Positions 22,875-31,318 of a DNA stretch of 64,000 nucleotides are shown in pieces. The notes below the pieces were generated by a model. That model searched no databases. It was not told the DNA's origin and saw only the letters and a program-made list of their open reading frames with translations. The stretch comes from Bradyrhizobium sp. AUGA SZCCT0283 (GTDB taxonomy: Bacteria; Pseudomonadota; Alphaproteobacteria; Rhizobiales; Xanthobacteraceae): positions 372,001 to 436,000 of the forward strand of contig NZ_JAFCLU010000001.1 in assembly GCF_018130385.1 (NCBI RefSeq), given 5' to 3'. Both the position numbers and the translations under genes were made by a program. The stretch's first letter is position 1. Every line of letters starts with the position of its first letter.

Positions 22875-23801
22875 ATGATCCAGATGACGCTCAGACAGCT
22901 CCGCTACTTCGATGCGTTGGCACGTCACGGCCATTTCGGGCGCGCGGCCGAGTCATGCTCCATCTCGCAGCCGGCGCTGTCGATGCAGATCAAGGAAATG
23001 GAGGAAACCCTCGGCGGCGTGCTGCTGGAGCGAAGCGCACGGCAGGTGACGCTGACGAAATTCGGCGAAGAGATCGTCCAGCGCGTCCGCGAGATCCTGC
23101 GTTCGGTCGACGAACTCGGCGACTTCGCGCGCGCCTCGCGCGACCGGCTCGCGGGCCGGCTGCGCATCGGCATGATCCCGACCATTGCGCCCTATCTGCT
23201 GCCGAAGGTGATCGAGAATCTCGCGCGGATGCATCCGGAACTCGACATTCACGTCCGCGAGACGCTGACGCCGAAGCTGATCAAGGAAGTCGTGGAGGGC
23301 CGGCTGGATACGGCGATCGTGGCGCTGCCGGTGTCCGAGCCTTCGCTGACCGAGGTCGTATGTTTTTCGGAAAACTTCCTGCTGGTGCGGCCGGGCGAGG
23401 ATGAGGGAACGCCGGTGCCGAGCCACGAGACGCTGCGCGAGATGCGCCTTTTGCTGCTCGAAGAGGGACACTGCTTCCGCGATCAGGCGCTGTCGTTCTG
23501 CAACATGCAGTCGCCGCCACGGGAAGTGCTGGACGCAAGCTCGCTGTCAACGCTCGTGCAAATGGTCGGCGCCGGCATCGGCGTCACCCTGATCCCGGAA
23601 ATGGCGGTCGCGGTAGAAACACGCTCGGCGACGGTCTCGGTCACGCGCTTCAGGAATCCGCAGCCGTCGCGAACCATCGGCATGGTGTGGCGCAAGACAA
23701 GTCCACTCGCCGCACAGCTTCAGCAAATCTCCGAAGTGGTTTGCCTCGCAGCCGACGCGTTGCGTGAACAGCGCAAGGCGAAATCGCCATCGCGGAAATG
23801 A
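22875..23801 (+). CDS. oxyR: Hydrogen peroxide-sensing regulator OxyR
   Basis: A 308-residue LysR-family regulator. The N-terminal winged HTH (GRAAESCSISQPALSMQIKEME) is followed by the effector domain. The redox pair is in EEGHCFRDQALSFC, where two Cys are 9 residues apart, matching Cys199 and Cys208 of E. coli OxyR. Divergent katG confirms the assignment. It overlaps the following GNAT gene by 4 bases (ATGA). ATG 22884 is an alternative start. Confidence 0.96.
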   Translation: MIQMTLRQLRYFDALARHGHFGRAAESCSISQPALSMQIKEMEETLGGVLLERSARQVTLTKFGEEIVQRVREILRSVDELGDFARASRDRLAGRLRIGMIPTIAPYLLPKVIENLARMHPELDIHVRETLTPKLIKEVVEGRLDTAIVALPVSEPSLTEVVCFSENFLLVRPGEDEGTPVPSHETLREMRLLLLEEGHCFRDQALSFCNMQSPPREVLDASSLSTLVQMVGAGIGVTLIPEMAVAVETRSATVSVTRFRNPQPSRTIGMVWRKTSPLAAQLQQISEVVCLAADALREQRKAKSPSRK

Positions 23802-24298
23802 AATTGCGGCCCTGCGAGGCAAGTCCTCGGGAGATACTGACCTTGCCACAAACCATCATTCGCCCCGCCCGGTCAGACGAGTATGACGAGGTCGCCCGCG
23901 TCTGGATGGAGAGCTGGGTTTCGACCGGGCTGGAAGGCGCCAGCGATTCCCTGCTGGCAAAATTGCGCGTGCGGGTTCCGGTGGAAGTGAAGAAGGGCTG
24001 GAGCCTTTACGTCGCCGACGACAATGGAAGATTGGCAGCGATGCTGGCGATGCACTTGCCCGACTGCTACCTCGACCAGTTGTTCGTCGCGCCGGAATAT
24101 CAAGGCAACGGTCTCGGGCGCCAATTGCTCGCCTTCACGCGACACCATTTGCCGGATGAAATCTGGCTGCGCTGCGTGCGTGAGAATGAAAAGGCCTGGC
24201 GCTGGTACGAGCGCGAAGGCTTTGTGTTCGAGAAGGAACAGGTCGAGCCGGCGACCGGCCGCGTGATGAAATATTACCGATGGAAGAAGAGCGACTGA
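23798..24298 (+). CDS. GNAT-family N-acetyltransferase
   Basis: A 166-residue acetyltransferase with the GNAT fold. The acetyl-CoA pyrophosphate loop is visible (FVAPEYQGNGLGRQLL), followed by the NEKAWRWYEREGF motif that marks the C-terminal half. The substrate is unknown. ATG 23798 overlaps the oxyR stop. A TTG at 23843, preceded by GGGAGA, gives a more compact start (MPQTIIRPA) and may be the true one. Co-transcription with oxyR is likely. Confidence 0.85.
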   Translation: MKLRPCEASPREILTLPQTIIRPARSDEYDEVARVWMESWVSTGLEGASDSLLAKLRVRVPVEVKKGWSLYVADDNGRLAAMLAMHLPDCYLDQLFVAPEYQGNGLGRQLLAFTRHHLPDEIWLRCVRENEKAWRWYEREGFVFEKEQVEPATGRVMKYYRWKKSD

Positions 24299-24394
24299 CC
24301 CGAGGCGCGCGAAGCATCTTCGTCTTGCACACGGCTCGCGCACGCTCTGGTTTCAGAAACGCCAGGATACGCCCTGCATTGCTGTCGAGTTCGT

Positions 24395-24670
24395 ATGGTT
24401 AGAGTATTCACTGCCGCGGTTTTCCTTTCGTGCTTCATCATTTCCGCATCGGCACAAGCCTCGTCTCCGCAGGGAGCGGCCGCGCAAACGGTACACCTGA
24501 CGCTCCGGTTTCGAAATTCAACATCCGTCAGCCTCCGCCCTGACGCAATCCTGCGCGACACTTCGCAATTGATCCGAAGAGGAATGCCACATGATCCAGC
24601 TCTACTGGTCGCCGCGCTCGCGCTCGATCTCCGCGATCTGGCTGCTCGAAGAATCCGGGCTGCCCTATGA
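24395..24670 (+). CDS. Doubtful small ORF with signal-peptide-like start
   Basis: The first 30 or so residues read like a secretion signal (MVRVFTAAVFLSCFIISASAQA). The rest is unlike any family recognised here and overlaps the first 80 bases of the GST gene in another frame. It could be a small secreted peptide, the remnant of one, or chance. No convincing ribosome site was seen. The 24299-24590 gap otherwise holds nothing recognisable. Confidence 0.2.
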   Translation: MVRVFTAAVFLSCFIISASAQASSPQGAAAQTVHLTLRFRNSTSVSLRPDAILRDTSQLIRRGMPHDPALLVAALALDLRDLAARRIRAAL

Positions 24671-25187
24671 GCGCGTGCTGACCGATATCTCGACGGGTGC
24701 GCAGAAGGCGCCGGAATATCTCGCGATCAACCCGATGGGCAAGGTGCCGGGGCTGAAGGACGGCGACGCCGCGCTCGGCGAGGCGGCAGCCATCTGCGCC
24801 TACATCGCCGACCGTTATCCGGAAACCAATCTTGCGCCGGCCGCCACCGATCCGCTGCGGGCGAGATATCTGCAATGGCTGTTCTTTTCGCCAAGCTGCA
24901 TCGAGCCGGCGCTGATCCAGCTCTTCACCAAGCTCGAAGTGCCGGCGAGCACGGCGGCGTGGGGCAGTGCGACGCAGACCTTTGACGTGCTCGATGCCGC
25001 CTTGCAGAAAGGTCCCTGGATTCTCGGCGAGAGGTTCTCGGCCGCCGACATCATGCTCGGCTCCGGACTGAATTTTGCGGTGCGGATGTTCAAGATGGTG
25101 CCGCCGCGGCCGTCGTTCGACGCCTATATCGACCGCTGCGTGGCCCGCCCGGCGTTCCAGCGCGCCGAGAAGATCGCGGCGGGGTGA
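24591..25187 (+). CDS. Glutathione S-transferase family protein
   Basis: A 198-residue GST with the thioredoxin-like N-domain (IQLYWSPRSRS, then NPMGKVPGLKDGD and the GEAAAICAYIADRYP stretch that contacts glutathione) and an all-helical C-domain (GERFSAADIMLG, the N-capping motif). The Ser-rich start of helix 1 suggests a Ser-type rather than Cys-type active site. The substrate is not predictable. It may contribute to detoxification alongside the nearby oxyR group, but is not obviously co-transcribed. Confidence 0.88.
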   Translation: MIQLYWSPRSRSISAIWLLEESGLPYERVLTDISTGAQKAPEYLAINPMGKVPGLKDGDAALGEAAAICAYIADRYPETNLAPAATDPLRARYLQWLFFSPSCIEPALIQLFTKLEVPASTAAWGSATQTFDVLDAALQKGPWILGERFSAADIMLGSGLNFAVRMFKMVPPRPSFDAYIDRCVARPAFQRAEKIAAG

Positions 25188-25194
25188 GCGGACC

Positions 25195-25287
25195 GTAGGC
25201 TGGGCAAAGGCGCGACTGCGCCGTGCCCACCATGCATCCTCAGACCCTCTCTTGAATGGTGGGCACGCTGCGCTTTGCCCACCCTAC
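25195..25287. repeat. Palindromic intergenic repeat (TGGGCAAAG type)
   Basis: Outer arms GTAGGCTGGGCAAAG (25195-25209) and CTTTGCCCACCCTAC (25273-25287) match at 14 of 15 positions. Inner arms GTGCCCACCAT (25223-25233) and ATGGTGGGCAC (25256-25266) are perfect. It lies between the convergent GST and fabV genes. Confidence 0.85.
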
Positions 25288-25288
25288 A

Positions 25289-25348
25289 AAGCGGCTCTAT
25301 CCCGGAAACAAAATCGCGAAAACAACCCCATGCAAAGTAGAGCCGCTT
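25289..25348. repeat. Hairpin-framed copy of a dispersed 25-bp motif
   Basis: Perfect 11-bp arms AAGCGGCTCTA (25289-25299) and TAGAGCCGCTT (25338-25348) frame an AT-rich segment. Bases 25317-25341 of this segment are identical to 51712-51736 (core AAAACAACCCCATGCAAAG). It follows the previous repeat directly and ends 11 bases from the fabV stop. Confidence 0.75.
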
Positions 25349-25358
25349 CCCGAACGGC

Positions 25359-26528
25359 TCATGTAACGACGCGGGGGTCCACATCCCTTGAGTAGTCGAC
25401 GCCGTCGATGCCAAACCCGAACAGGCGAAGGAATTGGCTCTTGTATTCGGGAAGGTCTGCCAGTTCGCCGAGCGTCTCCGTGGAGAGCAGCGGCCATCGT
25501 CGCAGTACCTCGGCCTGAACTTCGGGCGAAAGCTCCCAGTCGTCAACTCGAATGCGCTGAGCCTCGTCCAGTTCGACACCCTTGCCAAGGCGCGTCCGGA
25601 ACAGGCGATCGATCTGTTCGATGCAGCCTTCGTGGAGCCGGAGCTGCTTCATGACCTTGAACAGCACCGTGCCATAGAGCGGCACCACCGGAATGGCTGA
25701 GCTTGCCTGGGTGACCACGGCCTTCAGCGCCACCACGCGGGCAGCGTCCTGGCCGAGCCGGCCCCGAATCGCCTCCGCCTTGCGGTCGAGATCGACTTTG
25801 GCGCGACCCAGAGTGCCTTGCCAGTAGATCGGCCAGGTCAGTTCGCTGCCGATATAGGTGTAGTTGAGGGTGCGGAAGCCCGGCGCCAGAACACCGGCGT
25901 CCGCGAGCTGGTCGATCCAACGCTTCCAGTCATCGCCGCCCATCACCGCCACCGTGGCGGTCGCTTCATCCTCACTCGCCGGCGCAATGGTCGTCTCGAA
26001 GACCTCGCCGGTCTCAGTGTTGAGAGTCTTGATGTCGACGGGAGCGCCGAGCGGCTTGATCGCCGAGCGGTAGGTCTTGCCGGTGTCCGGGTCTGTCCGG
26101 ACCGGAGCGGCCATGCTGTAGACCAGCATGTCCAGCTGTCCGAACTTTTCGCGCACACGGTCGATGAAGGTTTTCTTCAAGTCGTTGGAGAAGGCGTCGC
26201 CCTCGAGCGTGAGGGGAGACCGTCCGATCTTCTCGGCCTCGATCTCAAATGCGCGGTTGTTGTACCAGCCGGCGCTGCCCGTTTTGCTTGCCGAAGGCTC
26301 GCGCTCCAACGACACGCCGATGGTCTCCGCGCCCCCGGCGAAGGTCGCGACAATGCGGCTCGCGAGGCCGTAACCGGTCGAACACCCCAGCACAGCGACG
26401 CGCTTGGGGCATTCCGGAATGGAACCCTGGCGGAGAACATAAGCGATCTGCTCGCGGACATTTGTGGCGCAGCCAGCAGGATGTGCCGTCGTGCAAATGA
26501 AGCCTCGCACGCGCGGTTCGATAATCAT
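25359..26528 (-). CDS. fabV: Enoyl-ACP reductase FabV (NADH)
   Basis: FabV carries out the last reduction of the fatty acid elongation cycle and is naturally insensitive to triclosan, unlike FabI. The 389-residue protein shows the NAD-binding VLGCSTGYG loop and the active-site pair Tyr235 and Lys244 spaced as Y-x8-K (YWQGTLGRAK), the FabV hallmark that separates it from FabI (Y-x6-K). ATG 26528 gives the family start (MIIEPRVRGF); a GTG at 26534 is the alternative. It lies 84 bases downstream of fabB on the same strand, completing a fabA-fabB-fabV set. Confidence 0.95.
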   Translation of the reverse strand: MIIEPRVRGFICTTAHPAGCATNVREQIAYVLRQGSIPECPKRVAVLGCSTGYGLASRIVATFAGGAETIGVSLEREPSASKTGSAGWYNNRAFEIEAEKIGRSPLTLEGDAFSNDLKKTFIDRVREKFGQLDMLVYSMAAPVRTDPDTGKTYRSAIKPLGAPVDIKTLNTETGEVFETTIAPASEDEATATVAVMGGDDWKRWIDQLADAGVLAPGFRTLNYTYIGSELTWPIYWQGTLGRAKVDLDRKAEAIRGRLGQDAARVVALKAVVTQASSAIPVVPLYGTVLFKVMKQLRLHEGCIEQIDRLFRTRLGKGVELDEAQRIRVDDWELSPEVQAEVLRRWPLLSTETLGELADLPEYKSQFLRLFGFGIDGVDYSRDVDPRVVT

Positions 26529-26612
26529 GCCCACCCCGTTTCAGATCGTTGCAAAGTCGCCATGCGCCGCCTGCCTACCTCTCGCCGCAAGCAAGGAGAG
26601 GTAAAAGCGAAA

Positions 26613-27836
26613 TCACGCATCCATCCGCTTGAACACCAGCGTGGCGTTGGTGCCGCCGAAGCCGAAGGAGTTCGACAGCACGGTGCCGAGCTTGGCGTTG
26701 TCGATGCGCTTGCGCACGATCGGCATGTCGGCGAAGACCGGATCCAGCTCGGTGATGTTGGCGCTCTCGCAGACGAAGCCATTGTTCATCATAAGCAGCG
26801 AATAGATCGCCTCCTGCACGCCGGTGGCGCCGAGCGAGTGGCCGGTCAGCGCCTTGGTCGCCGAGATCGGCGGACACTTGTCGCCGGTGCCGAACACTTT
26901 TCGGATCGCCTCGATTTCCGGCGGATCGCCGGCCGGCGTCGAGGTGGCGTGAGGGTTGATGTAATTGATCGGGGTCTTCACGGTCGACATCGCCATGCGC
27001 ATGCAGCGCTCGGCGCCTTCACCTGACGGCGCGACCATGTCGTAACCATCCGACGTCGCGCCATAGCCGACCACTTCGGCATAGATGCGCGCGCCGCGCG
27101 CCTTGGCGTGTTCGAGTTCTTCCAGCACCACCACGCCGGCGCCGCCGGCAATGACGAAGCCGTCGCGGCTGATGTCGTAGGGGCGCGAGGCCGTGGCCGG
27201 CGTGTCGTTGTATTTCGAGGACATCGCGCCCATGGCGTCGAACAGCACCGACAGCGTCCAGTCGAGCTCCTCGCAGCCGCCGGCGAAGATCACGTCCTGC
27301 TTGCCGATCTGGATCGTCTCATAGGCATTGCCGATGCAATGATTCGAGGTCGCGCAGGCCGACGAGATCGAGTAGTTCACGCCCTTGATCTTGAACCAGG
27401 TCGCGAGCGTGGCGGATGCCGTCGACGACATCGCCTTCGGCACCGCGAACGGCCCGACACGTTTCGGGCCCTTGGTGCGGGTGATGTCGGCCGCTTCCAC
27501 GATGGTGCGCGCGGACGGCCCGCCGGAGCCCATGATGATGCCGGTGCGGACGTTGGAGACTTCCGTGGGCGTCAGTCCGGAATCCTGAATCGCCTGCTCC
27601 ATCGCGATGTGATTCCACGCTGCGCCCTCGCCGAGGAAGCGCATCGCGCGGCGGTCGATGACGTCGGCCGGATTGAGCGTCGGGGCGCCCTGCACCTGCG
27701 AGCGGAAACCAAGCTCGGCGTATTTATCCGCGCGCGTGATGCCGGATTTCGCCTCATGAAGGCTCGCAAGCACTTCCTGGGTGTTATTTCCGATGGACGA
27801 GACGATACCCATCCCCGTTATGACAACCCGCTTCAT
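26613..27836 (-). CDS. fabB: 3-oxoacyl-ACP synthase I (FabB)
   Basis: KAS I condenses acyl-ACP with malonyl-ACP and is essential for unsaturated fatty acid synthesis. The 407-residue thiolase-fold enzyme has the nucleophile Cys161 ([10 protein letters not shown]), the two catalytic histidines ([11 protein letters not shown] and [10 protein letters not shown]) and the Gly-rich C-terminus FGFGGTNA. Its position directly after fabA supports FabB rather than FabF. GGGCGAGG lies upstream of the ATG. Confidence 0.95.
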   Translation of the reverse strand: MKRVVITGMGIVSSIGNNTQEVLASLHEAKSGITRADKYAELGFRSQVQGAPTLNPADVIDRRAMRFLGEGAAWNHIAMEQAIQDSGLTPTEVSNVRTGIIMGSGGPSARTIVEAADITRTKGPKRVGPFAVPKAMSSTASATLATWFKIKGVNYSISSACATSNHCIGNAYETIQIGKQDVIFAGGCEELDWTLSVLFDAMGAMSSKYNDTPATASRPYDISRDGFVIAGGAGVVVLEELEHAKARGARIYAEVVGYGATSDGYDMVAPSGEGAERCMRMAMSTVKTPINYINPHATSTPAGDPPEIEAIRKVFGTGDKCPPISATKALTGHSLGATGVQEAIYSLLMMNNGFVCESANITELDPVFADMPIVRKRIDNAKLGTVLSNSFGFGGTNATLVFKRMDA

Positions 27837-27866
27837 GATCGCCTCGCCCTGCCGTTTCCGTTCGTC

Positions 27867-27896
27867 CGTGAAGATATTTTGCGTGAAGATATTTTG
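27867..27896. repeat. Tandem 15-bp duplication in the fabA-fabB gap
   Basis: CGTGAAGATATTTTG occurs twice without a spacer (27867-27881 and 27882-27896), starting 30 bases upstream of the fabB start. It is AT-rich compared with its surroundings. Confidence 0.85.
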
Positions 27897-27914
27897 ATTG
27901 CGTGATCGCGCCGC

Positions 27915-28436
27915 TCAGGCAGGCGCGGTGCCCTGCTTGAACAGCCCGACCTTCAGGTCCTTGGCGCGATAGATAATCTCGCCATCCATGGAAAGCCAGC
28001 CATCGCCGACACCAAGCACCAGCTTTGAACGCATCACGCGTTTCATGTCGATGTTGTACACAACCTTGCGGGCGTTCGGCAGCACCTGGCCGGAGAACTT
28101 CAGTTCGCCCAGCCCCAGTGCCCGGCCGCGTCCCTCGCCGCCGATCCAGCCCAGGTAGAAGCCGACCATCTGCCACATTGCGTCGAGGCCGAGACAGCCC
28201 GGCATCACCGGATCGTTCTTGAAATGGCAGCCGAAAAACCACAGGTCCGGCTTCACATCGAGTTCGGCCCGAATCAGACCCTTGCCGAACTCCCCGCCAT
28301 TTTCGGTGATTTCGGTGATGCGGTCGAACATCAGCATCGGCGGCAGCGGCAGTTGCGCATTGCCCGGGCCGAACATCTCGCCACGGCCGCAGGCCAGCAA
28401 GTCCTCGTATTCATAACCGCTGCGCCGATCCAGCAT
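27915..28436 (-). CDS. fabA: 3-hydroxydecanoyl-ACP dehydratase/isomerase (FabA)
   Basis: FabA dehydrates 3-hydroxyacyl-ACP and isomerises the C10 intermediate, starting unsaturated fatty acid synthesis. The 173-residue hot-dog-fold protein has the active-site His71 ([12 protein letters not shown]) and Asp85 (LGLDAMWQ), one residue shifted from His70 and Asp84 of E. coli. It is first in a minus-strand fabA-fabB-fabV run and divergent from irr. The shared spacer is 337 bases. Confidence 0.96.
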   Translation of the reverse strand: MLDRRSGYEYEDLLACGRGEMFGPGNAQLPLPPMLMFDRITEITENGGEFGKGLIRAELDVKPDLWFFGCHFKNDPVMPGCLGLDAMWQMVGFYLGWIGGEGRGRALGLGELKFSGQVLPNARKVVYNIDMKRVMRSKLVLGVGDGWLSMDGEIIYRAKDLKVGLFKQGTAPA

Positions 28437-28773
28437 CGTGTCCCGCCTTGCCTTAGATGTCCCGATGGAGCGCTTTCTGAGCGAACCGGACCCGTTTCCC
28501 TACGGGAGAACACTTGTTTCCCGCAAATTGGCGCTACTTAGGGTGCTATCGACATTAGCCTCTGCCGAAATCGCATATGTGGTCCGCGCGCTCTGTAACA
28601 TAGGCACCAAGGCCCGGCAAAGCACTGGAACGGCCTAAAACGCCGCGCTTGCACGCTGGTTCCTCTTTAACCTTGGGCGGGTTCTAGTTGCGAAAAACTT
28701 GCATCTACCTGATTTCCTTTTATATTGGGAAAGAATATTGCCCAAGTTAGCGCGCGTGGTGCCCGAAGTGGAC
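28437..28773. promoter_or_regulatory. Divergent fabA/irr spacer with probable irr promoter
   Basis: TTGCAT (28699-28704) and TATATT (28721-28726), spaced by 16, make a plausible irr promoter. An imperfect dyad GGGAGAACACTTGTTTCCC (28504-28522) lies nearer fabA and could be an operator. No clear ICE/Irr box or Fur/Mur box was recognised. No gene is seen in this stretch. Confidence 0.4.
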
Positions 28774-29265
28774 ATGAACGACCAAGCCTCAATCCTGAAC
28801 GACGACGGTATCGATCCGGCCGCCCGGGCCGCCGGACATCAGCCGGCGTTGACCGGCTGTCCCTGGCACGACGTCAACGAAATGCTGCAGGCCGCAGGTC
28901 TCAGGCCGACCCGCCAGCGCATGGCGCTGGGCTGGCTGCTGTTCGGCAAGGGCGCCCGCCATCTGACCGCGGAAATGCTGTACGAGGAAGCGACGCTGGC
29001 CAAGGTTCCGGTGTCGCTGGCGACCGTCTACAACACGCTCAATCAGCTCACCGATGCCGGCCTGCTGCGCCAGGTCTCGGTCGACGGCACCAAGACCTAT
29101 TTCGACACCAACGTCACCGCGCACCACCACTTCTATCTCGAGAACAACCACGAGCTGGTCGACATTCCCGACCCGCATCTGATGCTCTCAAAGATGCCCG
29201 ACGTGCCGGAAGGCTACGAAATCGCGCGCGTCGACATGGTCGTGCGCCTGCGCAAGAAGCGGTAG
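28774..29265 (+). CDS. irr: Iron response regulator Irr
   Basis: Irr is a Fur-superfamily regulator that controls haem and iron genes and is degraded when haem binds. With ATG 28774 the protein is 163 residues, as in Bradyrhizobium. The haem regulatory motif is at Cys29-Pro30 (GCPWHD) and the second haem site at His117-119 (AHHHF), the published positions; this fixes the start. The winged HTH spans about 35-100 (RPTRQRM, SLATVYNTLNQL). It is divergent from fabA. No strong ribosome site is visible. Confidence 0.97.
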   Translation: MNDQASILNDDGIDPAARAAGHQPALTGCPWHDVNEMLQAAGLRPTRQRMALGWLLFGKGARHLTAEMLYEEATLAKVPVSLATVYNTLNQLTDAGLLRQVSVDGTKTYFDTNVTAHHHFYLENNHELVDIPDPHLMLSKMPDVPEGYEIARVDMVVRLRKKR

Positions 29266-29278
29266 GGCGCTTCTTTCT
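29254..29278 (+). terminator. Terminator overlapping the irr stop
   Basis: AAGAAGCG (29254-29261) and CGCTTCTT (29268-29275) form a perfect 8-bp stem with a 6-base loop containing the stop codon, followed by a broken T-tract (TTCTC). A moderate intrinsic terminator is likely. Confidence 0.5.
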
Positions 29279-29282
29279 CGGA

Positions 29283-29400
29283 GTCGTCCCTGCGAAAGCA
29301 GGGACCCATAACCACAAATGCTTGTTGTTTGAGAAGGCGTCTACCCGCTCGCCTCATGGATGGGCCGCGGCGTATGGGTCCCGGCGTTCGCGGGGACGAC
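29283..29400. repeat. Palindromic intergenic repeat (GTCGTCCC type)
   Basis: Arms of 28 bases (29283-29310 and 29373-29400) are complementary at 25 positions. The left arm itself contains a short hairpin (CCCTGCGAAAGCAGGG). It lies between convergent irr and the SH3 gene. Confidence 0.85.
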
Positions 29401-29427
29401 GCAAGAGTTGTGCTCAGAGCGGAGAGC

Positions 29428-29958
29428 TCACTCCACCTTCTCATCCGCGTAAACGCCCCACAGGCGCTGCTGCTCGATCCAGCCGTCAAAGCCGTTGCCG
29501 ATCACGCGGCACCAGCCATTGGCGCATTTCTTGACCTGGGTGACAACGCCAACCTGCAGGCGGGCCGCAATCGCGCTGGTCGGATCGGGACGATCATAGA
29601 GCGCCGCCAGTTCGTCCTTGGTTTTCATGGTGACGACCGCAGTGCGGCGGCCGGACAGCAGGGAATGATAGACCCAGCCCTCGGAGCCCTCGGAATCGCG
29701 CACGCGGCGCCAATTCTCGAACTCGGCGGTGATTTCGACCGGCAGGCCCGAGCGGGTATAGACCCAGGCGACATCGTTATCCTTGGTCGGACCGGCCCGG
29801 ACATTCACATGGTCGGATTTGAGGCTGACATATCGCGGCACTGGCAGGCCGCTCGTGGTGGTGGCCGAATCCTTGGCCGAAAACCCTGTGCTGACCGATG
29901 CCAAAAGCCAGCATCCCGCCAGCACCGCCACCGAACAGAAACGCCCCAACGCCATCAA
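29428..29958 (-). CDS. Exported SH3-domain protein
   Basis: A 176-residue protein with an N-terminal signal peptide (ALGRFCSVAVLAGCWLLAS, cleavage near GFSA) and two bacterial SH3-like segments (about 40-105 with HVNVRAGPTKDNDV, and about 110-170 with CRVIGNGFDGWIEQQRLWGVY). This matches the SH3_3/SH3_4 family often found in cell-wall-associated proteins. No enzymatic domain is attached. The Cys in the signal is not in a lipobox context. It is divergent from the following dehydrogenase. The role is unknown; a peptidoglycan-binding function is inference. Confidence 0.8.
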   Translation of the reverse strand: MMALGRFCSVAVLAGCWLLASVSTGFSAKDSATTTSGLPVPRYVSLKSDHVNVRAGPTKDNDVAWVYTRSGLPVEITAEFENWRRVRDSEGSEGWVYHSLLSGRRTAVVTMKTKDELAALYDRPDPTSAIAARLQVGVVTQVKKCANGWCRVIGNGFDGWIEQQRLWGVYADEKVE

Positions 29959-30301
29959 CTCGTCTCCCGCCGAGATACTCTCAACTCAAATTCTTCGAGT
30001 TGAAACCGCTCGCTAACGCCCGAAAAACCCCAGACCCCTGTGCCCCGCTTTGGTCGCCCCCGGATTGTGACTTCCGGGGGTTCTTGTCTTGGCCCGGCCT
30101 TCTGATAGAGAGGACGGAACGTCGAGAACAAGAACACCCGAATTTTCCGCTGAAAATCCGAGGTAAGTATTGGGAACCCAAGGACTTACCTGTGGAAACA
30201 GCGGGACACCGGGACCGCGCGGCATCAGCAGTGTCGAACAACCGGGTTAATGAGATCTGAACGGCGAGCTCTGGCGGGCCGTCGCCTCACGAGAGCAGGA
30301 C
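29959..30301. other. Gene-free divergent spacer with a GC-rich hairpin
   Basis: No convincing gene lies between the SH3 gene and the hydroxyacid dehydrogenase. A perfect 8-bp stem CCCCCGGA (30057-30064) with TCCGGGGG (30073-30080) and an 8-base loop is followed by TTCTTGTCTT. A smaller dyad AACTC/GAGTT lies near 29985-30003. The hairpin resembles a terminator or leader element with no upstream gene on its strand. Confidence 0.5.
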
Positions 30302-31303
30302 ATGTCGGTTAAGAAAAAACCTCTCGTCGTCGTCACTCGCAAGCTGCCGGACTCGATCGAGACCCGGATGCGCGAGTTGTTCGACGCGAGGCTGAACCTC
30401 GACGACACGCCGATGACGCCGGAACAGATCGCGGACGCGGTCCGTACCGCCGACGTGTTGGTGCCGACCGTCACCGACATCATCAGCGAGGCGATCCTCA
30501 AAGATCCCGACTGCAAGCTGCGCATGATCGCCAATTTCGGCAACGGCGTCGACAATATCGACGTCACAGCGGCGCATGCGCGCGGCATCACGGTAACCAA
30601 CACGCCGAAAGTGCTGACCGAAGACACCGCCGACATGACCATGGCGCTGATTCTCGCGGTGCCGCGGCGGCTGATCGAGGGCGCATCGATCCTCACCGAG
30701 GGCAAGAGCTGGCCGGGCTGGTCGCCGACCTGGATGCTCGGCCATCGCATCGGCGGCAAGCGCCTCGGCATCATCGGCATGGGCCGGATCGGCCAGGCCG
30801 TGGCCCGCCGGGCGCGCGCCTTCGGCCTGCAGATCCACTATCACAACCGCCGCCCGGTGGCGCCTGTTATCGCCGAGGAGCTTGGCGCGACCTATTGGGA
30901 AAGCCTCGACCAGATGCTGGCGCGGATGGACATCATCTCGGTGAACTGTCCGCATACGCCGGCGACCTATCATCTGCTGTCGGCGCGGCGGCTGAAGCTG
31001 ATCCGCAAAGACGCCTATATCGTCAACACCGCGCGCGGCGGGGTGATCGACGAGGACACGCTGATCAAGCTGATCGAAGCCGGCGACATCGCCGGCGCCG
31101 GCCTCGACGTCTACGAGCACGAGCCCGCGGTCAATCCGAAACTGGTACGGCTCGCCAAGGCCGGCAAGGCGACGCTGCTGCCGCATATGGGTTCGGCCAC
31201 CATCGAAGGTCGCGTCGAGATGGGCGAGAAGGTAATCATCAACATCCGCACCTTCCTCGACAACCACAAGCCGCCGGATCGCGTGCTGCCCAGCATGCTG
31301 TGA
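30302..31303 (+). CDS. D-2-hydroxyacid dehydrogenase (glyoxylate reductase-like)
   Basis: A 333-residue NAD(P)-dependent dehydrogenase of the D-isomer-specific family. The Rossmann motif GMGRIGQA is at about 160. The catalytic Arg is in NTARGG, the Glu in YEHEP and the His in LLPHMGSAT. The overall pattern is closest to glyoxylate/hydroxypyruvate reductases (GrxA/GyaR-like), which reduce glyoxylate to glycolate, though substrates of this family are hard to assign. It is followed after 15 bases by a P-loop kinase gene and may share its transcript. Confidence 0.88.
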   Translation: MSVKKKPLVVVTRKLPDSIETRMRELFDARLNLDDTPMTPEQIADAVRTADVLVPTVTDIISEAILKDPDCKLRMIANFGNGVDNIDVTAAHARGITVTNTPKVLTEDTADMTMALILAVPRRLIEGASILTEGKSWPGWSPTWMLGHRIGGKRLGIIGMGRIGQAVARRARAFGLQIHYHNRRPVAPVIAEELGATYWESLDQMLARMDIISVNCPHTPATYHLLSARRLKLIRKDAYIVNTARGGVIDEDTLIKLIEAGDIAGAGLDVYEHEPAVNPKLVRLAKAGKATLLPHMGSATIEGRVEMGEKVIINIRTFLDNHKPPDRVLPSML

Positions 31304-31318
31304 GGCGGGAAAAGCGGT

